DNA of 64,000 bases, taken from NCBI RefSeq assembly GCF_910592395.1, contig NC_088318.1, forward strand, positions 7,278,756 to 7,342,755. The letters run 5' to 3'. Numbering within the stretch: position 1 is the stretch's first letter; the number at the start of each line of letters is the position of its first letter. A program made the translations under genes and the position numbers. The notes beneath the pieces are model-generated. The model had not been told where the DNA came from. It was given only the letters and a program-made list of their open reading frames with translations, and did no database searches. Shown here piece after piece: positions 30,833 to 43,430 of the stretch. The DNA comes from Lineus longissimus. Lineage: Eukaryota > Nemertea > Pilidiophora > Heteronemertea > Lineidae.

Positions 30833-31489
30833 AGACGTCAAGTTAAGCAGGGTGTAAGCAGTGATATTTTTGCAACATTTTCACAACAATTGTGCAAAAA
30901 TATTTACAAAATGCATACATGCAATATTCTAACAACATGCTGTTAAAACATAGTACCTTTTTTTTCTTAGAGGCCAAAGGGGCTTGGGATGGAAAATGGA
31001 TGATTTCAAGAAGAGAAGCTTTGTTTTGAGTGCCCCTGCAGCAATTTAAGCTGTCATTGTTGAAAGGCGGATAAAACCTAGTTACCCGAAAAGGGAGGCC
31101 ACCAGGCCTATCAGGGGGCATCATGACGCATATCACTGGGCATTTGACGTTGTGTCCCACAAGGGCAGTTCTCCTTTGATTATATAAGCGTTTCGGTCCT
31201 ATTTTGTGTCCAATTGTAGTGCCCTATATCAACATACCCCATGGGGGATGTTATTTTTTCCAGGTCACACGACGTCAGGTAGATCATCTGAAGCAAATCC
31301 TATTTCTGCTTAGCTGAAGAATTTACAACATTTTTGCAACACGAAACAAAGTATTACTTTGAGTTTAATTTGCAGTTTTGAACAGCATGTTGTAAGAATG
31401 TTGTAAGAATGTTGTAAAATGCATTTTCCTCTGAATACTCTATGCAACATTTGGTCAACATGATATGATGTTGCAACAAGGATTGTTCA

Positions 31490-32240
31490 AGATGGTCAGC
31501 TGAACATCACGAAACTTACCATTGATATAGAAACATAAGATGCATACACCCGAAAGGTTGAGGAAAAGCTCCAAACTGAAGGAAACACCATCCAACAAGA
31601 ACATTGGGATTCCATTGTGAACGCATGTTTAGAAGCCGGGAAAAAAAGTAGGCACCAAAAAAAGAAACAAACAGAGATAGACACAAAGATGACCCCACCA
31701 AAAAATTCAAGTCATACGATCACCAAAATAGATCGAACCTCCGAAGAAAATACTTGTACATGGAGATAACGGTCCAGACAAAAACGAAAAAGAATACGCC
31801 CAAATTATCACCACGTTCTTCAACTAAACTTCCTGTGTAGATAACAAAATATATTACAAAAAAAAAAACTTCCTGTGTAGAAGGAGAATTAGAAATACCA
31901 ACCACGCCCCACAGGAAATGACGAAACCTATAGCGACAGAAGAAGTAAATAACGCCATAAGAAGCCTAAAGGATGGAAAAGGATTAGACAACATCAAATC
32001 AGTAAAGTATGGACCAAAGAACTAAGTACAAGTATAAAGCCAAGCTACTAAACGACATAGCAAAAACAGGACATACATCCCAAGCGAAAAATGCATCCCC
32101 TTCCGAAACCAGGAACCCTCAAGGACGATCAGCAAACATATATTTTTTATCTCAATGATCAGAAAAATACTTGCCAACTGTACTCATGCTACAGTCGTGC
32201 CCAAAGGATCACATACACTTGAAATTTGGAATGCAGTCTA
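31490..32240 (+). pseudogene. Degraded non-LTR retrotransposon, reverse transcriptase N-terminal part
   Basis: Several frames give LINE-like stretches: a linker with EAGKK, then TEEVNNAIRSLKDGKGLDNI (near 31940), then PLPKPGTLKDD (near 32100) and IRKILANC (near 32160). This is the order of the linker and first RT motifs of LINE polymerases. Stops and frameshifts are frequent. It lies in the long intron of the receptor gene. Confidence 0.6.
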
Positions 32241-33089
32241 CATTTCTTACCAAAACTACTTCATTTTAGAAACGTTGCATGCCATATCTATCCTTTCTTA
32301 TGATTTTATGCAAAAAATTGGCGTTGCTTACAAAAAATATGGAAATATCAAAATATCACTATCTTATCTTTTCAAATCCTGCGGTTATAAATCTTGAAAA
32401 ATAACAGAATCGTACTCTGGTCCATTCTCTGACTTTCTGTGAAGTATGAGATTTTCAATTTTCAAAAACTTTCATGGGATTTGTGTTTCTTTTTATGCAC
32501 TTTAGAATGGAAAAATCATTTTTGACCATTTTTAGAACGTTTGACGTAGTGTTCTGACGATTACCGAGTTGCCAAAGAATTGGTTTGAGATTTGTGATAG
32601 CATCATAATAGCAGGAGTCGAAAAATAGACCAGAGTATGAGACACGCCATTCATTGAATGTAGTAGTTTAGGTAAGAATTGCAGATTTATTCAAAAATAA
32701 ATTAGAAGGTTTTCAAGAAATCCGACCTTTTTGACCAAGTCGGAGAAAAGTCGGACAATGTCGGTGAAATGTCGGAATAATCAGGAAAATGTTAGAGAAA
32801 CCGCTAATAAGTCGGAAAAAGCCTCCTACAAGTGATTACCAATGATCGTGCAACGGGTGTCAATGTATTTGTGAAAAGTACGCATAACAACCCGTTTGTA
32901 TAGCTAATTTACTATCTTTATTGGCTCTCTTCTCTCCGTACACTATGCTCTGTCAAATCGGTAACACCCACTGCTCATGCGCACAGGCACATCTACGGTG
33001 GCTCATGCTCTGGGAGGGACAGGGAAATACTGCCCCGTCACATTTGTGGAGATGGCTAGTTGTGTCTCGTTGAATCAGAAAGGAACTTC
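32241..33089. other. Non-coding intron sequence
   Basis: AT-rich; a short run of GTCGGA-type words occurs near 32740-32820. No feature recognised. Confidence 0.4.
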
Positions 33090-33310
33090 ATTGTCCACAA
33101 ATACATGTATGTGTTTTCGCACTTTTGGAAATCGAACCTAAAAGCAGGGTGCAGCTGTGTAAAATGCTCATGTACATGCCACATGCAAAGAGATAATATA
33201 ATGACCACCTGTGACGAGCATGAGATTTTTGTGGTAAGTTATGCATGTGGATGTATCCGCGCAGAAGGTGTCTATTGAGACTGAGGGAACCAACAGTAAA
33301 CATGTCTATA
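33090..33310 (+). repeat. Dispersed repeat, copy 1
   Basis: This segment matches 37980-38225 in direct orientation. Landmarks are TGTGTTTTCGCACTTTTGG, GCAGGGTGCAGCTGTGTA and GCGCAGAAGGTGTCTATTG. It has no convincing coding content. The two copies lie either side of the second receptor exon. Confidence 0.75.
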
Positions 33311-33689
33311 AATAGCTTATTTCCTTAATGCGCAACCCTAAAAATCCATCACTGCTTGATACTGAGCATGGCTAATCGACAATGTTTTATAGATTTCCCA
33401 ATACCACACAAAAAAACATTGGCCTTGATCATTTCTCGCCCACAGAAAGCAAGCGAGTAAATACCAGTGTTGTCAGGTTCACCAATTGGAGCAACATTGA
33501 ACTATCCACCCAAATCAATCAATGTCGCCAAATGTCTTGTATAAGGTAAATTGGTGTCATTGTAGCCCATTTTTCATCTTTAATTTCGGTTACGGAAAAG
33601 ATTTCCCGGCAGGTTCACTAAAACTGGCCTGGGTCTCGTAGGGTACTTTAAACAATGCCTCTGAGAGACAATACAAGACTTGTGTGGTC

Positions 33690-33732
33690 GGGGGCTACAG
33701 TTACCCGATGGCTATGGGGTAACTGTAGCTCC
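33690..33732. repeat. Hairpin with GGGGCTACAGTTACCC-type arms
   Basis: Arms at 33690-33706 and 33716-33732 are near-perfect complements separated by nine bases. Related words (GGGGCTACAAATACTCC, GGGGCTACAATTACCCC) recur at about 34390-34440 and 34777-34816. This suggests fragments of one inverted-repeat element of about 1.1 kb. Confidence 0.5.
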
Positions 33733-35304
33733 TGACTCAAATTTTAAAAGTGCTCCTTTTTTGTGTATCAGAATACTTTTTAAACAGGTTTATTGTCTTT
33801 TTTGGTTATAAAACTTCCCATAATATTTTAATCAGGTTTAACAAGGGTTTGCTTGTATCAGTACGCACACAAATTATATTCATAGAACTCATAGAGAAGT
33901 TCGATACATACACTCATCAACAAATTTATTGAAAGAAACAAAGTCCTATTTAATTACCCCTTTGCTATACATTGCACCTTTGTGTCAGATAACAGCTTGA
34001 GATATTCTGAATTGACCAACGGCTTTGTCTTGCGCCATTAAACTGTAGTTCCAGGTAGGAGCCATGAACCATCCTCAACTAAAGCTGACATTACTTAATG
34101 GTAATGCAATGTACCATGAGAAATGCTGCTATCTAATCTACTGTCTGGTCAACGACGTGGCTTTAACTAGAGACGACAGATAATTCAAAAATGCTTTCTT
34201 TTGAAATAATGTTAAAGGAACCAGTAACCAAAATGTCAGTTTAAATAATGTAATATCATTGTTGGTACACAAAGGGTTAATATTGCATCTATATAAGATA
34301 AATTAATGATCAAAAATATAGTTCAGGCAAAAGGATGAAGAAACGTTACATCTTTATGACTCAAGACAGGTTATATTGTACCATTTATAGGGGCTACAAA
34401 TACTCCGAGCCACGGGCTACAAATTCCCCGAGGGTACCACGATCAGAAAATTGTCTCTGAATAATTTGTTGTAAATAACGACATCAAATGCCGCCAACAT
34501 CATTCTCTACACTAAGTACTAATCACTTGAAGCAAGTTTCAAATACGTCAATGCTCTATAAGTGCGGAAAATTATGCTTGCATGAAATTCGATCGCAACC
34601 TTAATTGTGCATATGTCAGACTTGTTTACTTCTTACAGCCAAAGCTCTTACATAACAGGTCGCATAATCAATAACTATTAATGTCATGGTACTCAAGAGT
34701 TACCTCTTTTATACCCATGCTCGCGTTGGCCGAAAAATTCCATGGTTACCGGGATATCAATCAAAAACATGGTTAGTGGCTACAATTAGACCGGGGCTAC
34801 AATTACCCCATTTTACCTTACATGTAGAATCTATTTTCTATTTCATTTATTACTCAACAAGATAGGTAATCTCGCGCGGGCCGTACTCGGTCAAGTCTCA
34901 TCAATCACGACGAGCGGGGCAGGCCAACCCGAGAGGCAGACGAAAGCGCGAGGCCCGTGCTCGTGCGAGACGGGTCGCCTGCGAAGGTGAACTCGCAGAG
35001 CACTAAGAACATGAATGTTTACAGCAGTACTCACAATGAACATTCAGGCACGGCCCCGCGGCGACCCGCGCAAGAGCTGCATCCCAGATATCCAATTTTT
35101 CAAATAAACAGTCAAATTACTAATAGGCCTAACTACTCACATTAGTTTTTTTTAGATAAACAGCCAAGTTACCAAGGACATTCATCGGGCAATTAAAAGG
35201 TTCGGAATACTAATACAAATTAGGATTCACAAGAAACGTGCTGGAGTAAACCTATCCCTCAGATTGATATTATCTCTGCATATATAAAGTGGAATTCGTT
35301 ACCA
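33733..35304. other. Intron sequence with a short GC-rich island
   Basis: Mostly AT-rich with no genes seen. About 34865-35075 is GC- and CpG-rich against an AT-rich background, with no ORF of note and no tRNA-like structure that I could find. Confidence 0.4.
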
Positions 35305-35309
35305 ATGGA

Positions 35310-35570
35310 ACCATCATTACACTTAGTACATACATGTATAGCCGCCGCTCTCGTGAAACATTTGCAAAACTTCGGTCTCAATTGGCAGTTTATGGTTACC
35401 ACATCTAAATTTACACAAACTGATACGCTGATGAGTAGGGAGTGCTGTCAAATATTTTTCAAAACTCCAAGAGCGCTTTGTTTCACTGTACACTTTCGTC
35501 TTCGTACCATTCTTGTATGTACAGACGTCAAATATTGATTATTTGTGAAATGATGGGTTAACCAAACGCC
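35310..35570 (-). pseudogene. LINE C-terminal coding remnant (continuation of 36564-37177)
   Basis: The minus strand reads YLTALPTHQRISLCKFRCGN and on to HKLPIE, a pattern typical of the C-terminal end of LINE ORF2 proteins. It is separated from the preceding LINE part by the foldback element. The reading resumes at the target site once that element and one AACGCC copy are removed. Confidence 0.6.
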
Positions 35571-36557
35571 TATGGCAAGCCGTTCGTCCAATAATTAAGA
35601 AAACCTAGTTTTTTTGAAAAAAACATGGTTTTCTTCTTAAAAAACATAGTTTTCTTCAAGAAAACCTAGCTTTTTTTCAATGAAACTAAGTTTTTTAACA
35701 AGAAAACATGGTTTTCTTGAAGAAAACTATGTTTTATTGAAGAAAACCAGGTTTTCTTCCATGAAACTAGGTTTTTTAAAAAATAACTTATTCTTTTTGC
35801 ATAAAGTGTAGGTTCCATGATTTCTCTTCAAAACCAAGTTTCGAAAAAAGAAAAAACTATGTTTTTATCCAGCCATTTGACTAATAATTAAAACAACCAT
35901 GTTTTTATCATAAAAACCTGGTTTTCTTCCAAAAGAACCTAGTTTCGTTGAAGAAAACAAAGAAAACCATGTTTTTTAACAAGAAAACGTAGTTTCGAAA
36001 GAAGAAAACCTGGTTTCGAAACAACCCAGTCTTTTACCCCGTCCCCTCAGCACGCGCGTGACCTTTGGGGCGAGATTGGCGATCCACCGTAGTTTACCCG
36101 GGTTGTGCGGCCTTTGGTACGTAAATGCGTAGCCCGGTTTGCTAACCCGGGTAAGCAAAATCCAACCTCTCCCCTGCCATGCTCAGGCCAAACAGGGACG
36201 AGGTAAAAAGACTAGGTTATGAAAAATAACGTGGTCTTTTTCATTAAAAACTTGGTTTTGAAAAAGAATTGCATATAACGTAGTTTTCTTCAAGAAAACC
36301 ATGTTTTCTTCCATGAAACTAGGTTTTCTTCGAAGAAGCATAGGTTGATTTAAAAAACCAAGTTATCTTGTTAAAAAACCAGGTTTTTTAAAAGAAAACT
36401 AGGTTTTTTTAAATCAACCTATGCTTCTTCGAAGAAAACCTAGTTTCGTGAAAGAAAACATGGTTTTCTTGAAGAAAACTATGTTTTTTAAGAAGAAAAC
36501 CAGGTTTTCTTCAATAAAACTAGGTTTTCTTAATTATTGGACGAACGGCTTGCCATA
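35571..36557. mobile_element. Foldback transposon built of short palindromes (987 bp)
   Basis: Perfect 42-bp inverted ends start TATGGCAAGCCGTTCGTCCA at 35571 and finish with the complement at 36557. AACGCC is duplicated outside (35565-35570 and 36558-36563). The interior is a series of palindromic units of roughly 18-24 bases, variants of AAGAAAACCATGGTTTTCTT and AAGAAAACCTAGGTTTTCTT, so each arm can fold on itself as well as on the other arm. It has no coding capacity. It sits inside a minus-strand LINE remnant, whose reading is continuous across the target site. A 186-bp GC-rich element is nested in the middle. Confidence 0.85.
36028..36213. mobile_element. GC-rich MITE nested in the foldback element
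   Basis: Ends AGTCTTTTACCCCGTCCC at 36028 and an imperfect complement finishing AAAAAGACT at 36213. The interior is CpG-rich with an internal ACCCGGG inverted pair, unlike the AT-rich host element. No target duplication was resolved. Confidence 0.5.
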
Positions 36558-36563
36558 AACGCC

Positions 36564-37177
36564 GGCCAAGCCACAGCTGTCTAGAGTTTCCTTAATACAA
36601 TTTAACCATTTGGATGGTGTACCATTCACATGTCTGCTGTATACAGATAGGTACATTACATTGGTAAGGCCATCCTCGGATGCTAATTTACACCAAAAGT
36701 TAATCATCTTCACCCTAATGTACAGTCCTTCCAGAAAGAAAATGTCAACCGTTTTTTTAAATACCATAGAGATAAGATAAGATATTTGAATGCGGTTTTC
36801 AGCAGAGAATGGTATATCTAGTTGCTCATATATCTGTTATATTTGGATGCTCCTAATTCTTTTCCTTCATTACGTAACATACATTTCAAAAAAGGTCCAA
36901 ATCACTTTTTTTTAATTTCATGTGCCTTTTCAAAAATTCACACCACCCCATGAACTGTGCTTTATGACCATCATTTTTTGGCACTTGCAATTCGAAAGAA
37001 TGTGTTCGATAACAGTTTAGCCCAAAGTACCTTTCTCCATATCGTGTAAAATGCTTTCTGATGATCTATAAATGCACAATACAACTTCCGCTTCTCTTTT
37101 ATGAAAATAACCACCAACATCTTCAAAGTGAATATGTGATCTTGAATACATTGACCTTTCCTAAGAGGCCGCGGCAT
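36564..37177 (-). pseudogene. LINE reverse transcriptase remnant, minus strand
   Basis: Frame 37177-36971 carries the RT stretch KEKRKLYCAFIDHQKAFYTI, a LINE motif around the first catalytic Asp region. Frame 36767 to about 36564 carries INFWCKLASEDG and WLNCIKETLDSCGLAGV, typical of the region after RT. Sequence between is missing or decayed. The ORF continues at 35570-35310 beyond the foldback element. It is an old, inactive copy in the receptor intron. Confidence 0.7.
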
Positions 37178-37423
37178 ACATCATGTAGGTTGACAACATA
37201 TCTCTTAAGTAAGGCATGTTTAGAGAGTCTTGTTAAGTCTTTTGGCAAGGTTGTCACAAAATTCTTCTCGGTCAAAATCGCTAACACACTAATATATAAT
37301 ATTTATTTCATCCTTCAAAATATGGAAACAATGGCGTCTTGCCATGCGATTATTATTGTTAGTGATCATTTCCTGAAATTGATATCATATAACAAAAACG
37401 TTTTTGATTTTTTACCATGATAG

Positions 37424-37650
37424 GGTAATATGCCTCTGGTACATGACCAATTCAGCAGGAATATCATCAGGGCTTTTCCTCATGGAGATGTCAGTGGACA
37501 GGCTGATCGCGGTGTGGGCTCCGATTAAGGCACCAACCATATGTACGACATCCAAGGCGAAGAAAGTAATTCTTGCGACAGCAATCGTCACATTTGGCTT
37601 AAATGTGAATATATTTTGGACATTCGAAGCCTATGTTGATCCGGTTTCAG
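37424..37650 (+). CDS. Class A GPCR, second coding exon with TM3-TM4
   Basis: The acceptor ATAG ends at 37423 and the donor GTAAGTG begins at 37651. The exon completes the split Arg codon of exon 1 (phase 2) and codes for about 75 residues. TM3 contains CLWYMTNSAGISS and the DRL form of the DRY motif in MSVDRLIAV. An intracellular loop follows, then TM4 (ILATAIVTFGLN), and the exon stops in extracellular loop 2 in phase 1. Together with 29570-29878 this gives the first half of a seven-helix receptor, separated by a 7.5-kb intron full of transposons. No following exon was identified up to the window end. Confidence 0.8.
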
Positions 37651-37979
37651 GTAAGTGTTATAATGGTTATGTAAAAATCTTATGTTTTATCTGACTGTAT
37701 ACCGACAACAATTTCTTAGGATCTCAGCAATAGCCTAGTCACCTAATTAACGCGTTCAAACGCGTTTCTGAGTTACCATATCCCTTACAATCCATCAATG
37801 ATGGTCGATAGATTGTGGTACCATGTATGCAGCAAAGATAGAACAGGTCACATTTCATTATCAACGTTTGATTATTTATTCACTTGGTAGTGATCATTTA
37901 AATCTGCCAACGATGTTTATATGTTGTCGAGCCGATTCCTCGGCGATGGCAATGACCAATGTTCGTGCAAGAGTGAATG

Positions 37980-38225
37980 AACATAAATGTCCACAATTAT
38001 GTGTTTTCGCACTTTTGGAAATCGAACCTGGAAGCAGGGTGCAGCTGTGTACAATGCTTATGTACATGTCTTATACAAAGAGATAATAATGTGGCCACCT
38101 GTGGCGAGCATGGAATTTCGTTAAGCGGATTCACTTAATGCGGCAAGTTATGCATGTGGATGTATACGCGCAGAAGGTGTCTATTGGGACTGAGGGAACA
38201 AACAGTAGCATGTCTATAGATGGAT
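37980..38225 (+). repeat. Dispersed repeat, copy 2
   Basis: Direct copy of 33090-33310. Its right end meets a MITE at about 38208. Divergence is visible, so the duplication is not recent. Confidence 0.75.
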
Positions 38226-38579
38226 ATCTTTGTTTACATTCGCACGCATACTCGTATATCAATAGAGGGGATGGCGTGACGTAACAATATCAACGTCCAC
38301 GATCGTACGTTGTTGGTTTCACTTGGATACGAGGAGTTTTTCTCGCCTATCTCGTGACTTGCATAACATTTTAGAATAAAACTTGGATACGATTTTGTCA
38401 CAGTAACAGCTGTACATCATCGGTTAAGTATCATGTTATCGAGAGAAATCTCAACAGGACGACGGTTTGTCGCAATCTTTCTTCATGAAAACCATGTTGA
38501 AGATATACGAGAGTGCGCGCGCATGATGTTTACAAATTAGCCATGACGTCAGCAGATATCCATCTATAGACATCTTGAC
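38208..38579. mobile_element. MITE with long imperfect terminal inverted repeats
   Basis: ATGTCTATAGATGGATATCT near 38211 is matched by its complement ending near 38575. Similarity extends about 60-70 bases inward on each side, with matching TTTACAT and CTCGTATAT words. No coding content. The copy 1 repeat lacks this element at the equivalent place. Confidence 0.65.
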
Positions 38580-40200
38580 CCACAAGCCTTGGATCTACTC
38601 CGTCGACCCGGACTCCGTTACACCAACCCTTGACGCAATAAGCAGATATGCCTGTATAAGTTGTTTCTGTTATTCCTCACTAAATTGCACGCTAACGCCG
38701 ATATTAACCAATCAGAAGGCCTGTAACAAGAGCGCACTTTGATCCAACTGATTTTTCCTTTGCACATGTCAATGCATGTCGGTCAGTTGGCCGCGGCGTG
38801 ACAGTGACAGAATAACAAACATCTATAATCAATAATAGGGGAAAAACAGTCATGATATTATTTGTTGTGCAGGGTAGTTCAATCACTTTGGCACATTTTC
38901 ATATCAGCTATAGGCCTACACCAGCAGCATTAAAAATTGCACTTATTTAACCTAAGACTAAGTAACAAAGCCGTCAAAGCCGAGGACACAACCATTGGCA
39001 TTGCCATTGCACTGTTATTGTTGGTCCTGTCTTAAAGGGTATCCCACAGTCTGCTGGTTGATGTCATAGATTGCTTTAAAAGGGTGTCTCAATCCGTGTG
39101 ACAATCTGTACTACATCGCCACACGAGCCACTCAAGCTGGTTCATGATCTAAACAACCTCGCATCTAGTTTTCTACGTTCAAAAGCGCTGTGTCGAAAGT
39201 GTGTATTGGCAGCAAGCCAAGACTGGAGGCGAGAATAAAAATAACTCATTCATGAAAAATCACAATTTTGAAAGCAGCGTTCTGATTGGTTCACCACAAC
39301 TCGAGGCGCATGATATACAGAATTATTGCATACTTTTCTTCAGAGTAACGGACCGTTCAGAATGTCTATAGTTAGCAGAGAGTAACTATCCATTGTGATC
39401 GTTGCATTGTTCATAGTCATTGGTCCAATGTGCATGTTGTGGATTAGAATTTACGCATCATAGTCAGGCGGTGGTGGTCTCTGAGGTCACTTACCTTTCT
39501 TATCAACAGCATCAGTTGGCCTTGTTGTTTTTTGAGGAGGGATTGATGGCGTCAGGCCTTTGTCAGCGTCAGTGATCGGATTTATACCGTATCCAGAGTT
39601 GTGTGACGACTAATGCATGTTCCATGCCAGGGTTAAGAGATGGGGAAAAGAGTAAGTTTCCCTTTTTGTCTCAGTACCAACTGCAGACATCGTTTGAACT
39701 ATAAGTTTTCCCATACTCCCAAACCCAAAACTTATGAAAAAACCAAAAGGGAAACTCACTCACTCCTTCACACACGCTAATGGAATAAACGCCGCTTAAT
39801 TCTTAGCCAAAAGATAAACACATTAAAGTACTTGCACTAACAACCGCCAGAAAAAAACACGTTGAACCAAAACAATCGCCCCCCCCCCCCATAATTCTGT
39901 GAGTACAATACGTATAATACATGTATAAAATACACGCATAATTATTATATCAATCCATCTAGGCAATTATCTTGTAACTTGGCTGATCTTGTTTTTTTTA
40001 TACATTGTGACATGTTATATTGTTGAAACGAGCCAGTCACTAAGACAAGGAAGAAGGATCACAAACAATCCCCAAGACACGAAAACTTGTTCGTAACCAT
40101 TGAGGCTTTTTGCTAACCTGACGACATGGAGCAGAACAAAAACTTACAACTACATTGACATGATTGCCTTCAGAGGAGTTTAAAATCGTGACAGCGGCGT
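38580..40200. other. Host-like non-coding stretch
   Basis: No gene or clear repeat seen. A run of C bases lies near 39878-39891. Confidence 0.4.
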
Positions 40201-43200
40201 CCTTACTCATTGCAGCTGTATAATCATAGCCTCTCACTTAATTCTCCCATCTTTATAGAGTATTTTTGAAGTTCCTTTCAGTTTCACCTCATTTGTATTA
40301 CCCTCTTTCATCCTATAATCATCCAGCCTATTTTCTTTTCATTTGTACCTTTTATTCCGTTAAAGCGGTATTGTCGAAAGTTTGTCTCAACAAACTTCTA
40401 TGTCGATCTACACAAGTGGTGTTATTTTATACTTTCTTTCTGATATAATTATCATATGACAGACTTCCTTTCTTCGGATCAGCATAACATAATCTCAACT
40501 TGGCCCGACTAACGACCTTAAATTACTATAGAATACCATACGCCTTCGTCGAGAGACTTTCGTAGACCTGCCCCTGTGCCTTTGACTACTCGTATCCAAA
40601 ATGAACGTAAAATTAATAAATCTTCCGAGACATTATCCGAATGTATAGTTGCTTTTTCCAATGGCATACAGAGGTTGTCGCGCCCCAAAAGCCGCGGATC
40701 CTGCAAGAGATTAAACTTACAATGAAAAGCAATGATCGAGAGTTTAACACATTTCCGTTACAAGCGTTTAGCATCTCTTTTGTAGCATTATCAATACAAG
40801 AAGCTTTTTCATTCTTAAAACTTTCTCAAATATGTCAAATATATTCACTGATTGGATGTCATCCACTTACTATTCAGGCAGTCCATCTTCTTAAAAACGT
40901 ATCTTTAACATTACCTAATGAGACACCCGAGTTTGCGCCTGAACCTTTTTCTTCCCAAGTAACCTTATTCAACCAACACTAAACTCTATTCGGATTGGAA
41001 CCTTGGACCTTCTTAACCTCCCTCATTAAGTTCTTCTTGTCAGCTCTTTTTGTTTTAGCCATTGCTCTTTTGTAGCCCTTAGTAGCTTTGTTTCATTCTA
41101 GCTAGTTTTTGTCCGTTCTATTTCTACGTTGCCTTGATCTATCGTTTTCCAAGTTGTTTCTTTCCGACACGCACACATTTTTAATCAAACCACTTGATTT
41201 TTCTTTGACCCGTTTTAACCTTCTTATGACTACCACTCTTTTTACCCTACCCACATCTGCCGGCTGTCTCAACAAATAGTTTAATGACCATACATACAAT
41301 TTGACCTAATATATGTTGGTTTGTACAAAAACAGCATCCTGCTGGTCTGCAACTTCTCCAAACAGAATTAATAAAACTCTTTGAACTGCGATATACACCG
41401 ACCTAGACTAGGGTGTAACTTTATGCCTACATTTCTCGAGCCATGCCAAAAACTGCCTTAAAACACTTATGAAAATCCTTATCAAAGAACGGCATCAGTG
41501 TAATACAACAAGTGGCGGCGCACGACGTCAAGTTGGCACATTATCCTCTTGTCCAGGTAAATTCCACACCCCAGATGTCCCTTTAACTGACCTGGTCTTT
41601 GATGCTTGCTCATCATTTTCACCTAGATCTTGATGCATTTTTAGACGATTCTCACCAACTCTGGTATACTCTACATTACTAGCGACTTGGTTGACAAATT
41701 CATTTTTCTTTTCTTTTACACATTTAATTTTGATATTACATTAACAGCCTCGTATTTCTCAGTTGGGTGTTGTCACCGTGTACTCCCGTCATGCTCACCT
41801 TCCATTTCCTCTGTATCATAACCTTCCCCACCTAATTCAAACGCCGAGTGGCCCTCGGAAAATAAGGATTAAATTTCAGGACAGTAAGTGAGGACTTATG
41901 GTGATACAGGTCAATACCTGTTCAAAATAATCCATTGTACTGGTACCTGCTTCTTCAACCTCCAAGTCACCATCTGCTCTTCATTCAAAACAATCCAATT
42001 CAACGGCCTTACACAGACTCCTGACCTTCCAGCGATATTGCCTCCGAAGCCTGCTAGAAGCTTAGCAATGTCAATAATTGAGTGTCAAATTGGGTTGTTA
42101 GTCTTGTCCTTCCTTCTTTTTTCCTGAGAAAACCCGTATAATCGTCAGAATCGTGAACGTCATGAACAAATTAGTGGTCTTTTCTAACAAAATCATTAAG
42201 GTCAGCAGACCGCGGAGTGAAAATCATCGCCAAGGCCGACGACTGCTTTATTATTTATTTTCTGTTCTAGAATTTCAAGTTCTATGCCTTCATAGGCAGT
42301 CTGCTCAGAAAAATATGATCTTCCAGGTGGGACCTATACACAACCAAGTAAATATACCTTGTTTACCCAGGATAAATCTTTTTTCAACCATATTGTACCA
42401 CAGAACATGCTTATTATCAGAATAACTGCCTTTCCCATAATTACTTAAGATTTCCTTCAAGATAACACACATTCCACCTTGACTATACGAGGACACGACA
42501 CTCGGATTTTTCAACACTTCTGTGTTAAGTAGCCTTTAGGTAATAGGTTTGTTTAACAATGTCAGAGTCAATGTCACCAAGCTTTTTCACTGACCCACGC
42601 AAAATAGCAATCACGCCTGACAGCGTGGAATTCAGGATTCTTAAGCTGGCTTCGATACAAGCCCATACACATTATTGTCTGCAATTCTGAGAGTCTTTTT
42701 GACTATCTTCCTTTTTCCAGTGTCGCTTGGCGGTACAGTCACATGCAAAGTACTAGGATTATGACCAATAATCTGCAAAAAATTTACGCAGTTACCTCGA
42801 ATTCGGTTCAAGCAAATTTAACATCGTTAACTCTCAGAATTAGTACTCCCTCATGGATAACTACAAGTATAATACCTTGGTCAAAACACTCCTCTGCCTG
42901 TCCTACTTGTATATGTATTAGATTTTAGTTCCAAAACTATGGAGCCCACAGATCATCTCGAGTTTCCCTCTTCAAGTTCATTCTTTTATTGGGGTCACTT
43001 CCGTCGTTGATACATGCCACGATTTTACAATTGTCGGTATAAGTATGATGCACACAACTTTGCCTTTTCTCGTTTAAATCTAGCTGCTGGGAGGGCGGTC
43101 TGCCCTTATGATCGATATAACGATGGATCCTCGTTTCGGATAGACACGCCATTGGATTAAATCCGCCATCCAGCTCCCAACTAGGTACCTCCTGTACCTG

Positions 43201-43430
43201 CGTCTGCAACAGACAAAGCCCATCGTCGGTATCGAAATACATGCGACTATAAAGGCAGACCCTCGCCCTCCCTGCTTGCACCAAGGTGGAGAAAACCACA
43301 GGGCATCAGTGTCCCCGAGAAGCAGAAAAACAAAGGTCTGGATTAAGAACTGTACCCAAGTACGTGTACATGTACTCTGTCTTCGAGGCGATTTTTAAAC
43401 CTAACACTCTTACTACACTACTAGTAAAGT
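40200..43430 (-). other. Region with decayed protein-like stretches, perhaps an old LINE
   Basis: Several minus-strand stretches read like former protein: KRADKKNLMREVKKVQGSNP near 41000, which resembles a LINE linker; HVTVPPSDTGKRKIVKKTLR near 42700; and an ORF of 120 codons at 43299-42937. Stops and frameshifts interrupt all of them. I cannot join them into a known family with confidence. Confidence 0.3.

Noticed and set aside
34865-35075. tRNA or tRNA-derived SINE in the GC-rich island
   Set aside because: No consistent A and B boxes or cloverleaf could be traced by eye.
35571-36557. CRISPR-like or satellite array
   Set aside because: Units are palindromic and variable with no unique spacers, and the whole is bounded by inverted ends and a target duplication.
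37823-38086. Further exon of the GPCR
   Set aside because: No transmembrane pattern, and most of it is the dispersed repeat also found at 33090.
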